NCBI GenBank assembly: GCA_963575745.1
Contig: CAUYUJ010016060.1
Coordinates: 900,460 to 964,459, forward strand
DNA: 64,000 bases
DNA from: Prorocentrum cordatum
Taxonomy: Eukaryota; Sar; Dinophyceae; Prorocentrales; Prorocentraceae
Direction of reading: 5' to 3'
Shown here: one piece after another, positions 39,161-49,609 of the stretch
Numbering within the stretch: the first letter of the stretch is position 1
How the letters are laid out: each line of letters begins with the position of its first letter
Notes under the pieces: generated by a model
Told to the model about the DNA's origin: nothing
Seen by the model: only the letters and a program-made list of their open reading frames with translations
Databases searched by the model: none
Program-made: the position numbers and the translations under genes

Positions 39161-40284
39161 CACCTTGCGAGGTTCCTGCGAGGGTTTGGGAGCCGCTGCT
39201 GTCCCAAAGGATGTGAGGACGTGGCTCTCCCAAGGGTTTTGGACGCGTCTTGTGCCCCAGATGCATCGCATGCTCTACTGGCTCCAGAGGCGCCACGGGC
39301 CCCAGAGGTCGCTCCGGCCTCAGTGTCATCGGAAGCCTGAAGTGTTTGCCAGGGGGTGATGGGACAAAACCCTTGCGAGAACCACGTCCCCCAATCCTTG
39401 AGAGTCGTGCTCGGAAAACCCTCGGATGAACACACCGCAATCGTGCTTCGCTCCCGGCACCCCTACCATATGGCCGCGAGCGGGCAAGTTTAGCACCGCC
39501 TGACGACTTCCCCGCGGGGTGCTCAAACGGGCTCGTCGTTCGAGTCATCCTCGCAAATTGCTCCTCCCAGATTGGCAGGCTAAGTTTTTCTAATCAATAT
39601 TTCAACACGGAGACCTGGGAGTGAGCATGACAAATATCGAACATATTATAACACTCTAAGATCTTTCCAATTTTCCATCTGGGGGAGACTGGATTGGAGT
39701 GTTCGATTTTCCAATCGCCAATCTGGAAGGTCCACAATTGAAATGTTCAATGTTCAACATTTCACACCGAAATCTTGGGACTGACATTTTCAATAATCCC
39801 CGACTTTGAGCTCAATATGTTTTAAATGATTGGAACATCTTCACTGCTTCAATCTGTCAACTTCGGCCAACTCGTTTATCAAACCTTGTTTCTAAAGCAG
39901 GGCTTCACGCTCCCCCAGATCCCGCACACATGTCACATAGCCCGCCAGGACCAGCGAACAGAAACAGTAGGTTTGTCAGAAACAATAGGATTCGGGCTCC
40001 CCTCAATGTCAGTCTTGTTTGAAACTCGTAGGTCGTGCCAAAACAAAGATCCTTGGACTTACACTGTGTCAGTTGCGTCCTGACAGTTTTGGTTCGCGCC
40101 AAAACGCCATTTCAGGGACTTCGATGTTGCGACTCCTCGTGGCTGCCGCGTCCTGGCAATCTTGGACTGTGCCACAACACCTTCCCTGGTATTTCAACCC
40201 TGCGAATTTTGAGGTGTTTGCCAGCCAGTGTGGACCCCAAAGAATGAGATGTTGCACTCTGGATGTGGCAGGTATCTAGACTGA
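39161..40284. other. No gene seen; A/T-richer stretch
   Basis: About 39570-39860 is the most A/T-rich part of the window. Short repeated phrases such as CTTGGGA/CTGACATTT occur. There is no coding signal. Confidence 0.5.
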
Positions 40285-40565
40285 TCTATGAGGTGTAATC
40301 TATGTGTTGTGAGCTGTGAGGTGCAAGCTACGTGGCGCAATACATGTGGTACGAGTTACGTGGAGCAAGCCATGAAGTGCAAACCATGTGGTGCAATGTT
40401 GGTGGTATGAGCTAAATATGTGATGCAAGCCATGTGCTGCAGTCTGCGCGGTGTGAGCTATGTGGTGTAAGCGATGTGGCGCAATCTAAATGGCGCTGTC
40501 CACGCAGTGCACTATATGGAGCGTAGTGCAAGCTATGTGGTGTAAACTGTAAACTACGTGGCGCG
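40285..40565 (+). repeat. Degenerate minisatellite, about 14-15 bp
   Basis: Units of the type GAGCTATGTGGTGCAA, with many substitutions. Confidence 0.85.
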
Positions 40566-40729
40566 GCCGCGGACAAGAGAGGGTCCGCCGGGCCCGCAGA
40601 CGGGCCTTTCTTGGGGAACATGGGGCGCCGACGAGCGGGAACGGGGCAGCCAGGCTCGCAGACGGGCCTGGTGCTTTACAAGGGTCGCAAGAACCCCTAT
40701 GTGCAAGCACCGTTTGGGGAACTGCTCGC

Positions 40730-40975
40730 GTCGCTGAGGCGAGAGCCACATTTTGAAATGGAACCCGCCTCCCACCTTGGAACAACTACGACATCAAAAA
40801 CCGAATGTGCGTGGCGCTATGGCGAGAACTTCAGTTTGTAAACTATCCGCCCTCCGTCCTTGAACCTTGTGCAAACCACTTTAAAGACGAATGTGCGTGG
40901 CGATGGTGCGAGAGCTCCATTTTGAAAACGAACCGTCCTTCATCCTTGAAAGACATTCCCAGTTTCAGAATCCTG
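40730..40975 (+). repeat. Three diverged units of about 78 bp
   Basis: GAATGTGCGTGGCGCTATGG / GAATGTGCGTGGCGATGG and the following GAGA(A/G)CT(C/T)CA(G/T)TTTG recur, with CCTTGAA between units. Confidence 0.65.
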
Positions 40976-41062
40976 AATGGTGGCGAAGTTTCAGGCGACA
41001 CGCCCGGCCCTGCTTACGCACACATTTGGCGGGGGCGACTTGGAGGAGGTATTTAGAATGAC

Positions 41063-41128
41063 AGTGGATGGAGGAGGAGTGGGAGGAGGAGGAGGAGGAG
41101 GAGGAGGAGGAGGAGGAGGAGGAGGAGA
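41063..41128 (+). repeat. (AGG)n microsatellite
   Basis: Near-pure GGA triplets. Confidence 0.95.
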
Positions 41129-41164
41129 AGGAGGCAGGCAAACGACCCTGCAAGAAGACGAGCG

Positions 41165-41404
41165 GTGCAGGCAGATAAGCAGGAGGCCCCCCGCCTTGAC
41201 CCTGAGGCGGATGCCGCGGCGGCGGCCGGTGGCGCCGCCATCCTCGCAGAGGTGGCCTCGGATTCGGGAACGACGTCGACGACGTACAACCCCACCGGCG
41301 TGACGGAGAATGCGGCAGGCGACCTCACGGACTTCTGGGACAATTTGCCACAGCATAGCACCGAGCCCGCCGCACGCGCGGATTTCTTTGTGACAGCACT
41401 GTGA
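41165..41404 (+). CDS. Possible 3'-terminal exon, unknown protein
   Basis: A 79-codon frame ends at TGA 41402-41404. Its composition (Asp, Glu, Thr, Ala; phrases TYNPTGVTENAAGDLTDFWDNL) is less repeat-like than neighbouring frames. GTGCAG at 41165-41170 could be a splice acceptor. There is no domain I recognise and no partner exon is seen, since the sequence before is an AGG tract and after it an 11-bp satellite. It may equally be a chance frame. Confidence 0.25.
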   Translation: MQADKQEAPRLDPEADAAAAAGGAAILAEVASDSGTTSTTYNPTGVTENAAGDLTDFWDNLPQHSTEPAARADFFVTAL

Positions 41405-41662
41405 GTGAGTGTGAGTCCTGGGTGGGTCGCGGGCGGGCTCGCGGGCAGGTCACGGTTGGATCGCGGGTGGGTCGAGAAGTGGGTCGCGGAATGGCTGGGT
41501 GGATCGCGGGTGGGTCTCTGGGCAATCAGGTGGGTCTCGGAGTTGGTCGCGGGAAAACACGGGGTGGGTCGCAGAGTGTGTCGCAGGTGGGTCGCGGGGT
41601 GGGTCGCGGGTGGGTCGCTAGTCGGTCGCGGGTGCGAATCGCGTGGTGGGAGCGGTGGGTCA
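41405..41662 (-). repeat. 11-bp satellite, inverted copy (GTGGGTCGCGG)
   Basis: Reverse complement of the 26396-26672 unit. It ends in GATGACGACAATAAACAATAAA, which as complement resembles the TTG tract next to the other copy. Confidence 0.9.
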
Positions 41663-42414
41663 CGGATAGGATGACGACAATAAACAATAAACACCAACAA
41701 TCTGCTTAAAGCGTTCGTTCGTATCTGCTCGCGTGCCAGTCAACATGTATCTCCCAAACATTTGATACCAAACCTCTTCGTCTTTCGATCGTACCCTCCT
41801 TGGGGAGTCGATTTTCTTTTCCTGCCACGTTTTTATGTGGTGTAGCCCTTGAAACAGTCGAAGATCAAGAGGATGGAAGGAATGGACAGGGCGGCGGGGG
41901 AAGGACGGAGCACCAGAGAGATCAGCAGGAGGGGGCTAGGAGCAGAAATCGAGCGGCAGAACCAGACGGGTGAGGTAGGACCGCCCCGCCTGCGGGGAGA
42001 CCCCAACAGGCGGGGCGACAGGGCCAGAAGGCCCAGCGCTGGCGCTGCAGCTGCCGGCGGTTGGCCCTGGCTGCGGCGGTGGAGGCCGCGCGTTGCCGGG
42101 GTGGACAGCGCATGGCCGGTCCAGGGGCACCTCATCGGTGCAGTGACCTGTGTCGAAACTGTGGCCGAAGGCTGTCGGGGGCCACGCGCTGCCGGGGTGG
42201 ACAGTGCACGGCTGGTCTAGGGGGGTGCCGTGATGGTGCTGTTTCTTGCGCTCGTGAGCGCAGGGATGACGGGGCATGGCGGAGGAAGCAGCGGAAGAAA
42301 GTGGCGTCGTGCCGGCTGGGGTCGCGGGTGCCGCCGCCACGCAGAGCGCAGCATCTGCGCCAAGCGACAGGAGGAGGAGAGGGAGGAGCAGGCAGAGGAG
42401 GAACAAGAGGAGGC
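41663..42414. other. No gene seen; 96-bp partial duplication
   Basis: GCTGCCGGGGTGGACAG and the following TGCACGGCTGGTC recur about 96 bp apart (around 42090 and 42186). Otherwise nothing supported. Confidence 0.5.
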
Positions 42415-43730
42415 CTCTTGAGGCTCTCTTGGGGCTCTTGGGGACTTCCTGGGAGCCTAGGGGGGGCTCTAAATGGAATCGTGGGGCTTGGAGGGCCTCC
42501 TGGGAACTCTTGGGGGTCCCCTGGGACCTCGGGGACTTCTTCGGGACCTCCTGAGGACCTCTTGACGGCCTATTGTGGGCCTCCTGGCCTCCACAGCTCG
42601 CCTTGGGCCCTTCCTGGGCAGTCGTGGGTCCTTGTTTGGGTTCTTGGCGGCCGTTCTGGAGGCTTCTAAGACCGTCTTGGGGGCCCTCGTGGACCGCCTT
42701 GCGGGCCTCATGGAGGCCTCTTGCCTGGGCCGTCTTGGGGCGATCTTGGGGGCTCGAGGGCCCGCCTTGGAGCGACGGACGCCTGAAAAGGCGACACCGC
42801 TAAAAGCACGGCTCATTGATTAGGGACTCCTGGAAGCCCTTTTGGAGCCCAGTTGAGGCGTCTTCGGGGCCTCTTCGGCCGTCTGGATGGAATCTTGGGC
42901 AGTCCTGGAGGCGCCTTGGGACCGTCTTCGAGGTTATCTTGGGTCTTCCTGGCCGTATTGGAGCCATCTTGGCCGCCTTGGAGGCCATCTTGGGCGTCTT
43001 GGGGGCTTCTTGGGCCGTCTTTGGGCCCCCTCGGGGCCGCCTTGGGGGCCCTTGGGCCGTTATAGAGCCGTATCGGCTGCCTCTTGGGCGATCTTGGAGC
43101 TACCTCGGGTGTCTGTTGGACCGTCTTGGGCCGTCGGACGGCCGAAAAGGAACACATCTTAAACAACCGAAGCGGAACAACTAGCACATAAGTTTTGCCT
43201 GTTTGGGCCTTTCTGTATGTAGTCTTGGAGGCCTCTTCGGCCGCCTTGAAGAACTCTTGAAGGCCTCTTGGGCCGTCGTTGGCCATGTTGAGGCCATCTT
43301 AGGTCGTTTTGGATGCACGGTGGGCCGGCTTGGAGACATCTTTGGGCCATCTTGGGCTCTTTTGGGGCCATCTTGGCCGTCTAAGAGACCTTTTTAGGCG
43401 TCTTGGAGGCCTCTTGGGCCGTTCGGGGGCCCTCTTTGGACCCCGTGGGTCGTCATGGGGCCGTCCTGGAGGCCTCCTGGGCGATCTTGGGGCGATCTTG
43501 GGGACCCCTTGGGTAGTCTAAGGCCGTCGGAGAACCGAAATTGAGGAAATGCCAAATCAGTTAAGAACACAAGGGAACTCCTGGAGGACCTTTTTGAGAC
43601 CTCTCGTGCCGTCTTGAAGGCCTCTTGGGCCATCTTGCGCCGTCTTGGGTGCATCTTGGGCCGTTTTGTGAGCACCTTGGGGCCATCTTGGGCTCTCATG
43701 GGGCCATCTGGGCCGTCTTGGAAGCGTCCT
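42415..43730 (+). repeat. Degenerate GGCCTCTTGGGCCGTCTTGG repeat field
   Basis: Twelve- to sixteen-base variants of GGGCCGTCTTGG, GGCCTCTTGG and GGGGCCATCTTGG fill 1.3 kb. On the minus strand the resulting Pro/Arg-rich frames (AQEAPKTAQ-type peptide) stay open for hundreds of codons, but they are artefacts of the repeat. Confidence 0.85.
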
Positions 43731-43735
43731 GGCTT

Positions 43736-43861
43736 GGCATCGCTCGGACGTGTGCATTGTTCCTTCGGCGAAGACCATTCAGGAGCTTCCTTGATCATTT
43801 GGCGAAAAAGCCACGCACGAAACCGACAAAAAACACAGGGAATGGACGTCCGAGCGATGGC
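43736..43861 (+). mobile_element. MITE family A, copy 3
   Basis: Perfect 14-bp inverted ends. GGCT occurs just outside both ends. Inserted in the degenerate repeat field, which resumes in altered form after it. Confidence 0.87.
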
Positions 43862-44040
43862 AGGCTGGAGGCATCTCGGAGACCATCTTGGCCGTCTTGG
43901 TGGCGATCGGGCCCATTGAGTTGGGCTTTTCGGGGGAGCCTGCGCGGCCTGTTCGGCGGCCGGCGCCAGGGGACCGAGGTCCCAGTGAGCACGCCCAGCA
44001 CCCCCTGTGGCAGGCACAAGGGGCGGCGGATCAAATGCTT

Positions 44041-44168
44041 GGTATCGCTCGGACGTGTGCATTTTTCCTTCGGCGAGAACCATCGAGGAGCATCCTCGAT
44101 CATTTGGCGAAACAACCACGCACGAAACCAAAAAAAAAACACAGGAAATGGACGTCCGAGCGACGGCC
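44041..44168 (+). mobile_element. MITE family A, copy 4
   Basis: Same length and order as the other copies. Each terminal repeat has one changed base (TATCGC on the left, GCGACG on the right). It lies 180 bp after copy 3 in the same orientation. Confidence 0.87.
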
Positions 44169-44419
44169 AGTGGAATGTTCATCGGGACAGATGGCACTCG
44201 GCACATCCCGCCACTGTGCCCGGATGTCACCACCAAGCAAACCAGCCAACCCGAAGACTTCAATGTGCCCTCCATTTCCAGTGGGGGGGGGGTCGGGGAA
44301 CATCGAAAAAACACATGGTCCCCGTACCCCCCCCAGCCCGAAATTCGGGTCAAATTCGTGTCTTCGGGTTGGGTTGGGGTGGTCTGGTAGGTAGTCAGGA
44401 TGGTGGGTCCGAGGCCTCT

Positions 44420-44900
44420 GGAATGTTCATCGGGATCTCGTCGCGGCCTCTCGGGAGCCTCCCGGAGACAGCTCTGAGGCCCTCGGGGCTCGGGGCCACT
44501 GCTGGGCCTCCTGGGGGCCTCGTGGGCGCCTCTCGGAGGCCTCGTGGGGGCCTCTTCGGGGCCTCCTGGGGGCCTCTTGGGGCGGAAGGCTCCGATGTTT
44601 GATTCGTGCTCCCCCTCCTGGGGCCCTCTTGGGCCGTCTTGGGCGCCTCTTGGGCCGTCTTGGGGCCCTCTTGGGGCCCTCTTGGGGCCGTCTTGGGCCG
44701 ACTTGCGGCCCTCGTGGGCTGTTTTGGAGCCATGTTGGAGGCCTCTTGGGACGGCCTGGAGCGTCGGAGGCTCGCAACATAGAGAACCCCAGACACATCG
44801 AATAAACCATAGGATAATCCACTGCTTTGGCCTCTCAGGGGGCCCTCTTGGAAGGGCTCGTGGAGGCCTCCTGGAACGACTCGAGCACCTTTTCGGCCGA
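44420..44900 (+). repeat. Degenerate GGCCTCTTGG repeat field, second part
   Basis: Same short units as at 42415-43730. Confidence 0.8.
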
Positions 44901-45121
44901 CTGCGGGGGAAGACGCGCTGGGACCTGGGGGACACGCGCCAAGTCCCAAGAGATTTGAAAATATGAACTATGGGACAGGACGTGTAACTGACCTACGACA
45001 ATAATTTCCAGCAGTGCCCTTAATTTGGGCACGCGGATGTGTGCGGTGGATGGTGATAGAAATCATAACGGGCCATGTGTCGCACAGTCGTTTGTTTGTC
45101 GTACGTGGTTCTCCTTTTCAG

Positions 45122-46982
45122 GATTTCATCGAAACGTCGCTTATGTACATCATCTTGATCGGGATTATTTTCGTGGGTTTCAGCATTGCTCGCAGACGGT
45201 ACCCGCTGGTATACAGCAAGAACGTGACAAAAGGCTTTGCGCTGGGGGGCTCGCTTCCAGTTCCTCCTAACTCCTTCAGCGGTTGGGTGTCGACCTCGTA
45301 TTACGTCGATTTGGATAAGGTCAGCGACTCCGTGGGTCTGGATCAAGCCATGTTGCTCAGGTTCTGCGACTTGGGCATGAACATCATGAAGTGGATCGGC
45401 GTGCCCATGATTTGTATCGGGGGCACTTGTAATCTACTCTTTGGGGGAAATGCGGCAGATGGAGACAACATGAGCTTATTGTCTTTTGGCAACGTTGAGT
45501 ATGGGAGTTGGCTCTACTACCCCTACTCGGTTGTTGTCTGGATGGTTTGTGTACTAGTTCACAAGAAGATCTGCGCCGCGCAAGCAGACTTTTTACATCT
45601 TCGCTTCAAGTGGCTTCGCGAGATGGACAGGGTGCGGGCCAACACGATCCTTGTGGACGGCATCCCCGAGCAGTACCAGAGAGACGACCTGCTCTACGAT
45701 TTCTTTGACCGCATGTTTCCTGGACAGAGCATCCTGGACGCGCACTGTGTGAAGGACTCGGGGGATCTGCTCACTCACTGGAATCGCCGCATCGAGCTCA
45801 GGCGTCTGCTCCGGGAGGCCGAGGCGATATGGGAGTTGAGCGGGAAGGACCCGGAGAAGCGTCCACAGCATTCGACTAGCAGCGTCAGCATCTACGGCAC
45901 CAAAGTGGACAGCATCGATTCGTACCAGAAGGAGCTCGTCGAGATCGAGGGGCAAATCAAGGCCGAGCGCGAGAAGTTGGAGGAGGACAGCAAAACAGTT
46001 GGAGGTGTTAATCTCTCGACGGGCTTCGTCACCTTCGCCGAGCGCAGCTGCGCGGAAGTTGCTCTGGCAGTGAATGTCGACGAAGATTTGAGCGATTGGA
46101 TCATCGAGAACCCGCCGTCGCCTGCTGACATCCTGTGGGTCGATTTGAAGCAGGATCCTAATGCGCGGTTCGGGCGCGAGCTCACCGGTTTCATGCTCGT
46201 TGTAGGGCTCTACATGGCCTACTTACCGATCGTGGTCGTCATTACGAATCTTGCGGAACTCGTTGACATGGGTTCGCTCGATACTTTGTGGAGCGTAGTG
46301 GCTCCCACTATGGGCCTTCAGGTCATGGTTGCTTTCCTTCCCACGTTTCTCATGATCATTTTTGAAAACTTCTTCACCCTCAAGGCGGGGGCATGGGCGC
46401 AGCACAAGGTACAGACCTGGTACTTTTGGTTCAACGTGGTCTTCGTGATCATGATCGCGGCGGTCGGCACCGACTTCTTCGAGTTCGCGGACGCCCTGCT
46501 CACATCGCCCTTCTCGGTCTTCTCGTTGCTGGGCGACACGTTGCCGTACGCTACGCACTACTACTGCAACTATATTGTGTTGCAATGGTTCGTGCATTTC
46601 ATGAACCTCACGCGGTACGTCCAGTATTCGAAGTTCAAGGGCTTCAGCGCCCTCTATTCGGAGGAGGAGGCAGCCAAGATGTGTGAGCCTGAGGACCAGC
46701 ACTATTACGGCATAGGTTCCCGCTCCGCCCGCTTCACCACGATGATGTGCATCGGCCTCGTCTACGGCACAATGTCTCCACCCATCAACCTTCTGACGTG
46801 GGTCAATTTCTTTGTCTGCCGTGTTGTCTACGGGTACACGATGGTCTTTGCCGAGACCAAGAAGACCGACCTCGGAGGCGTATTTTGGGCAACGCAGCTC
46901 GCGCACATCTACGTCGGACTGATGATATACGTCGTGTGCATGACGGGCGTGTTTTACTGCCGTGTCAGCCCCGAGACCGACG
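45122..46982 (+). CDS. OSCA/CSC1/TMEM63-type membrane channel, main exon
   Basis: The frame encodes 620 residues with the layout of the OSCA/CSC1 family (osmosensitive, calcium-permeable cation channels). The first helix LMYIILIGIIFVGFSIA is followed by YPLVYSKN, matching the family's N-terminal helix and VY(A/S) motif. Two more helices precede a cytosolic domain starting TILVDGIPEQY. Then come at least seven membrane segments, including LTGFMLVVGLYMAYLPIVVV, FLPTFLMIIFENFF, YCNYIVLQWFVHFMNL and MSPPINLLTWVNFF. I start the exon after a pyrimidine-rich CTCCTTTTCAG that ends at 45121, which leaves the frame in phase 0. Translation may begin at ATG 45143 or in an undetected upstream exon. Upstream in-frame codons back to 45014 look intronic. 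The protein is predicted to sit in a membrane and gate in response to osmotic or mechanical stress. Confidence 0.88.
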
Positions 46983-47212
46983 GTGACCGAGGACAACGCA
47001 TTGAATGTATCACACGCTGTCGGAGATCCGAGTGGAGATCTGAGGGCCGTCACTGAAATCTCCTCGTGGTGGGCGAGGGGAGCAGTGTGCGCCAGGGAAG
47101 GGGTGTGGGGCCAGGGGTGCAATGCCGACCCAGGAAACCCGCGCGGTCTTGACAGAATTGTAAGCTTGGGCTGCTCGCGTCATTCCTGCCTGCCGAGGTG
47201 ACGAGACCGTAG
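46983..47212 (+). other. Intron, GT-AG, 230 bp
   Basis: The channel frame degrades after VSPETD. A GT at 46983 and an AG at 47211-47212 splice in phase 1 to a sequence encoding the missing last helix (APVVISALAIPYVIWARRK). The unspliced frame stops at 47056. Confidence 0.75.
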
Positions 47213-47320
47213 GGTCCATCACGGCGCCCGTGGTCATCTCGGCCCTCGCTATCCCCTACGTGATCTGGGCAAGGCGCAAGTTCCTGGAGACGACCCAGCA
47301 TCCTTCGCTCGGGGCTCCCC
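47213..47320 (+). CDS. OSCA/CSC1-type channel, following exon
   Basis: Reads GSITAPVVISALAIPYVIWARRKFLE in frame with the spliced main exon. This is a hydrophobic helix with a positively charged end, as expected for the last membrane segment of the family. The 3' boundary is uncertain: the frame stays open into an AGG microsatellite, so another donor or a missing stop is likely. The end coordinate is approximate. Confidence 0.65.
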
Positions 47321-47362
47321 CCCTGATTCTTGGTGCCCCTGATTCTTGGCGCCACTCCCCTC

Positions 47363-47413
47363 GGGGAGGAGTAGGAGGAGGAAGAGGAGGAGGAGGAGGA
47401 GGAGGAGGAGGAG
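47363..47413 (+). repeat. (AGG)n microsatellite
   Basis: About 17 AGG triplets with one AAG. Confidence 0.93.
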
Positions 47414-47864
47414 GAGGGAAACGGGGTGGGAGGGAGAGTCGAGCGCCCTATGGGTTGGCGACTCGAGCAGTCTCGATTCGTCGTGGGGCGGGCATACGGA
47501 AACGCCCTGCTTCCCGAGCAGCACCGGCGCCTGTGGCGGGTTCTTGCTGCCTCGCGTGGGAGTCGAACCCGGCGGTTGCGGCGGGGCCCCTCTGCTTCAC
47601 GAGCAGCGAGCATATCTGTATCCGCGCCCTCGCGGTTTGGCTTCCAGGGCGCGATCTCGCGGATACGCGGTCGCACGGATACGTTCCGCGCGGGGCATTC
47701 CCGGGATCGCAGCCCCGGGGCCCGGCCCACGAGGCCGCTTAGTCGAATTGGTTGTTGCCCACGATCTTTTCTGCACCCGCTCTTGCGTGGGTCATGGTAG
47801 GTTTGCTACGCGGGGCTGCCGCCTGCCACTCCTTGGCGGCGAGCCTGGGGGGGGGTGAAGTGAG
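47414..47864. other. No gene seen
   Basis: GC-rich. Contains the inverted words GAGCAG/CTGCTC and a minus-strand GGTTCGACTCCC box at about 47561-47572 that is not part of a foldable tRNA (see rejected items). Confidence 0.5.
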
Positions 47865-48000
47865 ACGGGGCGAGCCTTCTCAGAAGGCTCGGATGGCCTC
47901 GGGCCTTCTAAGGAGTCTGCTAAGCCTCCCCCGAAAACACAGCATACTGTTCAGAAGGCCGGAGGACTTCTGAGAAGCCCCGCCGCCGTCTGAGAAGGCC
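47865..48000. repeat. Cluster of CCTTCTCAGAAGG-type palindromes
   Basis: GAGCCTTCTCAGAAGGCTCG, GGGCCTTCTAAGGAG, TTCAGAAGGCC, GACTTCTGAGAAGCC and TCTGAGAAGGCC are mutually complementary, allowing several hairpins. Related to 33296-33416. Confidence 0.7.
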
Positions 48001-48037
48001 TTCGCCGTCTCGTTCCCTTTCCTTTTGGACGCCCGGA

Positions 48038-48110
48038 ATGGGTACGGAAAGAATGGGTACAATGCCCAACAACAAATGTTGGGCATCGTACCCATTCTTT
48101 CCGTACCCAT
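48038..48110. repeat. Long perfect-type hairpin
   Basis: Arms ATGGGTACGGAAAGAATGGG...ATGCCCAACA and TGTTGGGCAT...CCCATTCTTTCCGTACCCAT, about 33 bp each with one mismatch and a loop of about 5 bases. The right arm is followed by two more TTTCCGTACCCA units. Confidence 0.9.
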
Positions 48111-48295
48111 CATTTCCGTACCCACTCTTTCCGTACCCATTCCGTTCGTGCCGAGTCTTCGGTCGCCGCCGATGTTTAGAAGGGCCAGGAGGAGCCGCAG
48201 AGGTCGGCACGCCAGGCACCCCCGTGGCAGGCACATTGGGCCTGCGGCGGATCCAGTGGCCTGCGGCCCATCCCGTCTGCCACCGTGCCGCTGCC

Positions 48296-48560
48296 TCCTC
48301 ATTCCTCCTCATTCCTCCTCCTCCCCCTCCTCCCCCTCCTCCTCCTCCTCCTCCTCCTCCTCCTCCTCCTCATCATCATCATCATCATCATCATCATTAC
48401 TCCTCCTCATTCCTGCTCCTCGTACTCCTCCTCCTCGTTCCTCCTCCTCGTTCCTCTCCTTCCCTCTCCCTCTCCTCCTCCTTCCTCCTCCTCCTCCTCC
48501 TTATTCCTCCTCCTCCTCATTCCTCCTCCCCCTCTCCCCTCCCCCTCCCCCTCCTCCCCC
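48296..48560. repeat. (CCT)n microsatellite with a CAT run
   Basis: CCT triplets with an internal (ATC)n run at about 48370-48396. Confidence 0.95.
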
Positions 48561-48616
48561 CCCCTCGCTGCCCCTGGCGGGTGCCCCCCGTGGCGCGCCG
48601 CCGAACGTTAGGTGGG

Positions 48617-48745
48617 CGGAGGAGGAGGAGGAGGAGGAGGAGGAGGAGGAGGAGGGGGAGGAGGAGGAGGAGGAGGAGGAGGAGGAGGAGGAGGAGGAGG
48701 GGAGGAGGAAGGAGGAGGAGGAGGAGGAGGAGGAGGGGGAGGAGG
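48617..48745 (+). repeat. (AGG)n microsatellite
   Basis: AGG triplets, in inverted sense to the CCT tract 57 bp upstream, so the two can pair. Confidence 0.95.
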
Positions 48746-49530
48746 GGGGCCGCGGTGGCAGGTGGGCAGGCGGGCGGGAGGCCAGTGGCCCCTGGACCTC
48801 CGCTGGCGCTCGGACCTCGGGCGTCTCGCGGGCCGTCGGCGCTGCCGCGCGCAGCCGCCGCCGCGCCGCCGGGCCGGGGAGCAGCATCGGGGGGGGGGAG
48901 GAGGCGCCTCGAGACCCAGACCCCCTCGGGTAATGAAAAAATCATGACGGGAGTTTTTTCTATATTTTCGGTATCGGGGGGCCCTCGCCAGGCTTCGGGA
49001 CCGTCAAAAAACGACTCGGGATGAAACACTGGTCCAGGGGAATGGGTCGAGACCTCCAGGCGTCACGTAATAAAGAAATCATGACGTCGGGGGTCTGGGG
49101 ACGGGGTCAATGCAAACGGGGGTCAGCCAGGGCACCGGATCCTGCAGGATCCTGCAGGATCCTGCGAAGACCCCCTCTGGCTGACCCGGGTTAGCGAGCC
49201 GCTCGTGGCCGCGAGGCGGCCGCGCACATTGGCTGACCTGGGTTTGCGAAGACCTGCGCTGCAGTTTTTTTTTCCTGCGTTGCAGTTTTTGGTTTCCTGC
49301 TGACCCGGGTCTGGATTGACCCGGGTCAGATGCTCCACGGGGGGAGGAGGCGCCATGGGGGGGCATGCACCGACGCCCAAACGCCCACTCATCGCCCACA
49401 GGGGCCTGGTAGCCCACGCCGCCCAGGGCCGCCATGGGGCGACGTCGGGGGGGGGGGATAAGGCTCAGGGGGGACGCTAGGGTGGGGTAGGCTCAGGGGT
49501 TTTCGGTCTCAAGGTGTTTGGGCTCGGGGG
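48746..49530. other. No gene; 5' flank of the LicD-like retrogene
   Basis: Includes three 11-bp units GGATCCTGCAG at 49137-49165 and two similar pieces ending AATCATGACG (48930-48950, 49066-49085). A 41-bp piece at 49387-49427 recurs downstream of the gene. Confidence 0.55.
49387..49427 (+). repeat. Flanking repeat, upstream copy
   Basis: ACTCATCGCCCACAGGGGCC ... GCCCAGG, three mismatches from 52265-52305. A second shared word, GGATAAGGCTCAGGGGGGACG, follows at about 49457. Confidence 0.8.
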
Positions 49531-49552
49531 TCCGTAGCCATTTTAGCTCAAG
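49531..49552 (+). other. Genomic relict of the dinoflagellate spliced leader
   Basis: TCCGTAGCCATTTTAGCTC followed by AAG matches the 22-base DinoSL at 21 positions (one G to A change in the TTTTGG part). In dinoflagellates the leader is added to mRNAs by trans-splicing, so its presence in genomic DNA directly before a gene marks reinsertion of a reverse-transcribed mRNA. A weaker, partial second resemblance is at 49564-49579. Confidence 0.9.
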
Positions 49553-49609
49553 CGTTTGCCCCATGCCGTTTTAGCACATCTGCAATTTTGTCGCGTGCAT
49601 GGCATTCGG

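Noticed and set aside
43736-43861. Conserved short frames inside MITE family A (for example RTCALFLRR)
   Set aside because: The same frames appear wherever the element occurs; conservation is explained by the DNA element, and several copies carry frame-changing indels.
42415-44935. Long minus-strand frames with AQEAPKTAQ-like peptide
   Set aside because: They follow from the degenerate GGCCTCTTGG repeats and cross two MITE copies.
45014-45121. Upstream extension of the OSCA frame (36 codons)
   Set aside because: It precedes a good splice acceptor, starts without a convincing ATG context and has no family similarity; more likely intron or UTR.
47490-47600. Possible minus-strand tRNA (GGTTCGACTCCC box)
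   Set aside because: Only three T-stem pairs form and no acceptor or anticodon stem fits around it.
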